This document shows positions 62,025 through 64,000 of a stretch of DNA of 64,000 nt, in pieces. The first letter of the stretch is position 1. Each line of letters starts with the position of its first letter. Location: contig JAFDWH010000021.1 in NCBI GenBank assembly GCA_018268595.1, positions 248,001 through 312,000 of the forward strand, written 5' to 3'. The position numbers were made by a program, and so were the translations under genes. This DNA is from Actinomycetota bacterium. Lineage in GTDB: Bacteria > Actinomycetota > Thermoleophilia > Solirubrobacterales > Solirubrobacteraceae. The notes beneath the pieces are model-generated. The model searched no databases, had not been told where the DNA came from, and worked only from the letters and a program-made list of their open reading frames with translations.

Positions 62025-63896
62025 GTGCCCCGCTACACCGACGACTCGAAGGAGAAGGTCCGCGACGCGGTCGACATGATCGCGCTCGTCTCCACGCGCA
62101 CCGAGCTGCGCCGCGCGGGCGTCAACTCGTACTTCGGCCGCTGCCCGTTCCACGACGAGCGCACCGGCTCCTTTCACGTGCGACCGGAGGAGAAGCACTA
62201 CCACTGCTTCGGCTGCCAGGCGTCTGGCGACCCGTTCGACTTCGTGATGGAGAGCGAGGGGCTCGACTTCGTCGGCGCGATGGAGTCGCTCGCCGGGCGC
62301 TTCGGCGTGACGCTGGAGGTCGCCGACGAGGACCCGCAGGCGCGCGCGCGCCGCGAGCGCCGCGAGCGGCTGCACACGCTGCTCGACCGCGCCGCCGCCT
62401 ACTACGCACGCTACCTGTGGGAGGCGGCGGAGGCGGGGGAGGCGCGCGAGTATCTGGCGGGTCGCGGGCTGGAGGAGGCGACCTTGAAGACGTACCGCGT
62501 CGGCTACGCGCCGAGCGCGTGGGACAAGCTGCTGCTGGTCGCGCGGCAGGCCGGCTTCAGCGAGGACGAGCTGCTCGCGACCGGGCTCGCGCAGCGCTCC
62601 AAGCAGCAGCGCGGCCAGATCTACGACCGCTTTCGCGGGCGGATCATGTTCCCGCTGGCGGACGCGCGCGGGCGCGTCGTCGGCTTCGGCGCCCGCGCGA
62701 TGCGCGAGAACCAGCCGCCGAAGTACCTCAACACGAGCGAGGGGGAGGTCTTCCACAAGGGCAGCCAGCTGTTCGGGATCGACCTCGCGCGCCGCGCCGC
62801 CGCGCGCGCCGGATCGGTCGTGCTGGCGGAGGGCTACACGGACGTGCTGGCGCTGCACCAGACGGGGATCGAGAACGCGGTCGGGATCATGGGCACGTCG
62901 TTCACGGACGAGCAGGCGGCCGAGCTGGAGCGCACGGCGCGCACGCTCGTGCTGGCCCTGGACGCCGACGGCGCGGGGCAGGAGGCGATGCTGCGCGCCG
63001 CGCGCGTGGCGGAGGGGCGCAAGCTGGAGCTGCGCGTGGTCGCCCTGCCGGCGGGCCTCGACCCGGCGGACCTCGTGCAGCGAGAGGGGGTGGAGGCGAT
63101 GCGCGAGCGGATCGCCAGATCGGTCCCGTTCGTCGAGTTCCACGTCGAGCGGGTGCTGGCGCGCGCCGAGGTCGGCAGCGCGGAGGGGAAGGATCGCGCG
63201 CTGGAGGAGCTGCGGCCGCTGCTCGGCCCGCTGCCCGCGAGCGTGCTGCGCGACGAGCTGGTGCGGCGGATCGCGGGGCGGCTCGACCTGAGCGATCAGC
63301 TCGCGGCGTCGCTGCTCGGCGAGGGCGCCGCCGTCGCGCTGCCGGGCGCCAGCACCGGCCACGCCCACGCGAGCGCGCTCGCCGCCGCGCCGTCCGGCCC
63401 GTCGGGCGGCTTCGGCAGCGGCCGCCACGCGAGCGTCGCGCCGCCGCCCGTGCCGGTCGCGCTCGACCGCCGCGAGCGCGGCGAGCGCACGTTCCTCGCG
63501 CTGTGCGTCGCGTTCCCGCGCGAGGGCAGAGCGCTGCTGGAGGAGGCCGACCTCGCGCAGCACTTCAGCTCGGACCTCGCCCGCCGCGCCGCCGCGCACC
63601 TGCTCGCGCACGCCGCGGCGCCGCTCGACGGGCTGCCGGACGACGACCCCGAGCTGGCGACCTACGTCTCCGAGCTTGACGCCCGCGCCGCCCGCGGCGG
63701 GAGCGCACGGCCGGGGAACCTCGAGCACGCCTGGCTCACGCTGGAGCTGGCACGGCTCGAACGCGCGATCGAGCGCGCCCGCCACGCCGCCGGCGCCGGC
63801 ACGGAGGGCGCGCCGAGCATCAGCTCGCTGAGCGCCGAGCGCGAGCAGGTCCGCACACGGCTGCGGCACCTCAGCGGGCGACTGCAGAGCGCGTGA
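62025..63896 (+). CDS. dnaG: DNA primase
   Basis: 623 aa. The zinc finger is C-P-F-H and C-F-G-C (about 42-66). The RNA polymerase core follows, with TOPRIM motifs EGYTDVLALHQTG (about 269-281) and LALDADGAGQEA (about 310-321). A helicase-binding C-terminal region follows a Pro/Ala/Ser linker (about 435-480). GTG start one base after the dgt stop. Complete. Confidence 0.96.
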   Translation: MPRYTDDSKEKVRDAVDMIALVSTRTELRRAGVNSYFGRCPFHDERTGSFHVRPEEKHYHCFGCQASGDPFDFVMESEGLDFVGAMESLAGRFGVTLEVADEDPQARARRERRERLHTLLDRAAAYYARYLWEAAEAGEAREYLAGRGLEEATLKTYRVGYAPSAWDKLLLVARQAGFSEDELLATGLAQRSKQQRGQIYDRFRGRIMFPLADARGRVVGFGARAMRENQPPKYLNTSEGEVFHKGSQLFGIDLARRAAARAGSVVLAEGYTDVLALHQTGIENAVGIMGTSFTDEQAAELERTARTLVLALDADGAGQEAMLRAARVAEGRKLELRVVALPAGLDPADLVQREGVEAMRERIARSVPFVEFHVERVLARAEVGSAEGKDRALEELRPLLGPLPASVLRDELVRRIAGRLDLSDQLAASLLGEGAAVALPGASTGHAHASALAAAPSGPSGGFGSGRHASVAPPPVPVALDRRERGERTFLALCVAFPREGRALLEEADLAQHFSSDLARRAAAHLLAHAAAPLDGLPDDDPELATYVSELDARAARGGSARPGNLEHAWLTLELARLERAIERARHAAGAGTEGAPSISSLSAEREQVRTRLRHLSGRLQSA

Positions 63897-63897
63897 G

Positions 63898-64000
63898 TCA
63901 GGGCTGCGTGCGCCCGCGCACGTCGAGCACGACGACCCGATCCGGCGCTGCCAGCGCCGAGCGCGCGGCCGCCTCGATCGCCTCGGCGTCGAGGCCGTAG
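63898..64000 (-). CDS. C-terminal fragment of an unidentified protein
   Basis: A minus-strand frame open from the window edge to a TGA at 63898 encodes about 34 residues ending DRVVVLDVRGRTQP. It is convergent with dnaG with one base between the stops. Composition is normal for this genome. Too short to identify. Confidence 0.5.
   Translation of the reverse strand, partial: YGLDAEAIEAAARSALAAPDRVVVLDVRGRTQP

Overview
The window is very GC-rich, densely coded DNA with many 4-base ATGA/GTGA gene overlaps. Its housekeeping gene order is actinobacterial: tlyA-nadK-recN-steA-steB-pyrG-nudix-xerD, and aroC-aroK/B-aroQ-pepQ with efp-nusB-xseB-ispA-dxs. Together with an actinobacterial type IV pilus locus, DUF7144/DUF1269/SHOCT membrane proteins and a fused AroK-AroB, this suggests class Thermoleophilia (Solirubrobacterales, Conexibacter-like). 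That placement is inference from gene content; there is no rRNA in the window.

Layout. 1-2882: divergent copper-response locus (copA partial, csoR, a His-rich DUF4396 membrane protein) around a CsoR-type operator. 2935-16090: type IV pilus locus. It holds a major pilin, a minor-pilin operon on the minus strand (V-W-X order, with FN3-like and PKD-like domains), the prepilin peptidase, and pilM-pilN-pilO plus a fourth gene. A PhoX/DUF839 secreted protein and a GT-C type membrane glycosyltransferase lie inside it. 16148-20428: shikimate operon and an M24 aminopeptidase. 20435-23703: accessory block (MFS exporter, hexapeptide acetyltransferase, vapBC-type and hicAB toxin-antitoxin pairs) lying between pepQ and efp, which are usually neighbours. 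23841-27868: efp, nusB, xseB-like, ispA, dxs.

27865-36628: a possible undescribed module. A large LAL/MalT-type LuxR regulator is divergent from a DUF1269 gene. Further on are two SHOCT proteins, a DUF7144 protein and a cysteine-less CMD-family protein. A 46-bp control element containing a near-perfect inverted repeat occurs twice, each time about 58-60 bp before a start codon. The module is split by a 2.8-kb insertion element with 16-bp terminal repeats and a CTAG target duplication. The element carries, besides its transposase, an uncharacterised protein and an XRE regulator. The insertion preserved the stop codons of both flanking genes.

36645-39140: two tandem GH6-like secreted proteins, both lacking conserved GH6 aspartates. 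39308-50581: small membrane protein, then tlyA, nadK, recN (with an SOS box at its start), steA, steB, a MraY/WecA-like transferase, pyrG, an M20 peptidase, DUF3866 and a Nudix hydrolase. 50728-51342: secreted orphan with codon use unlike the rest. 51433-63896: xerD, deoB, mutM, a GT4-like glycosyltransferase, glutaredoxin, recO, ppdK, an ABC exporter pair, a dGTPase and dnaG. A partial minus-strand gene ends the window.

A recurring feature is a TANNNT box 6-7 or 10 bases before the start codon of genes that head transcription units. This implies much leaderless or very-short-leader transcription. Two genes (efp and vapC) appear to start with CTG.
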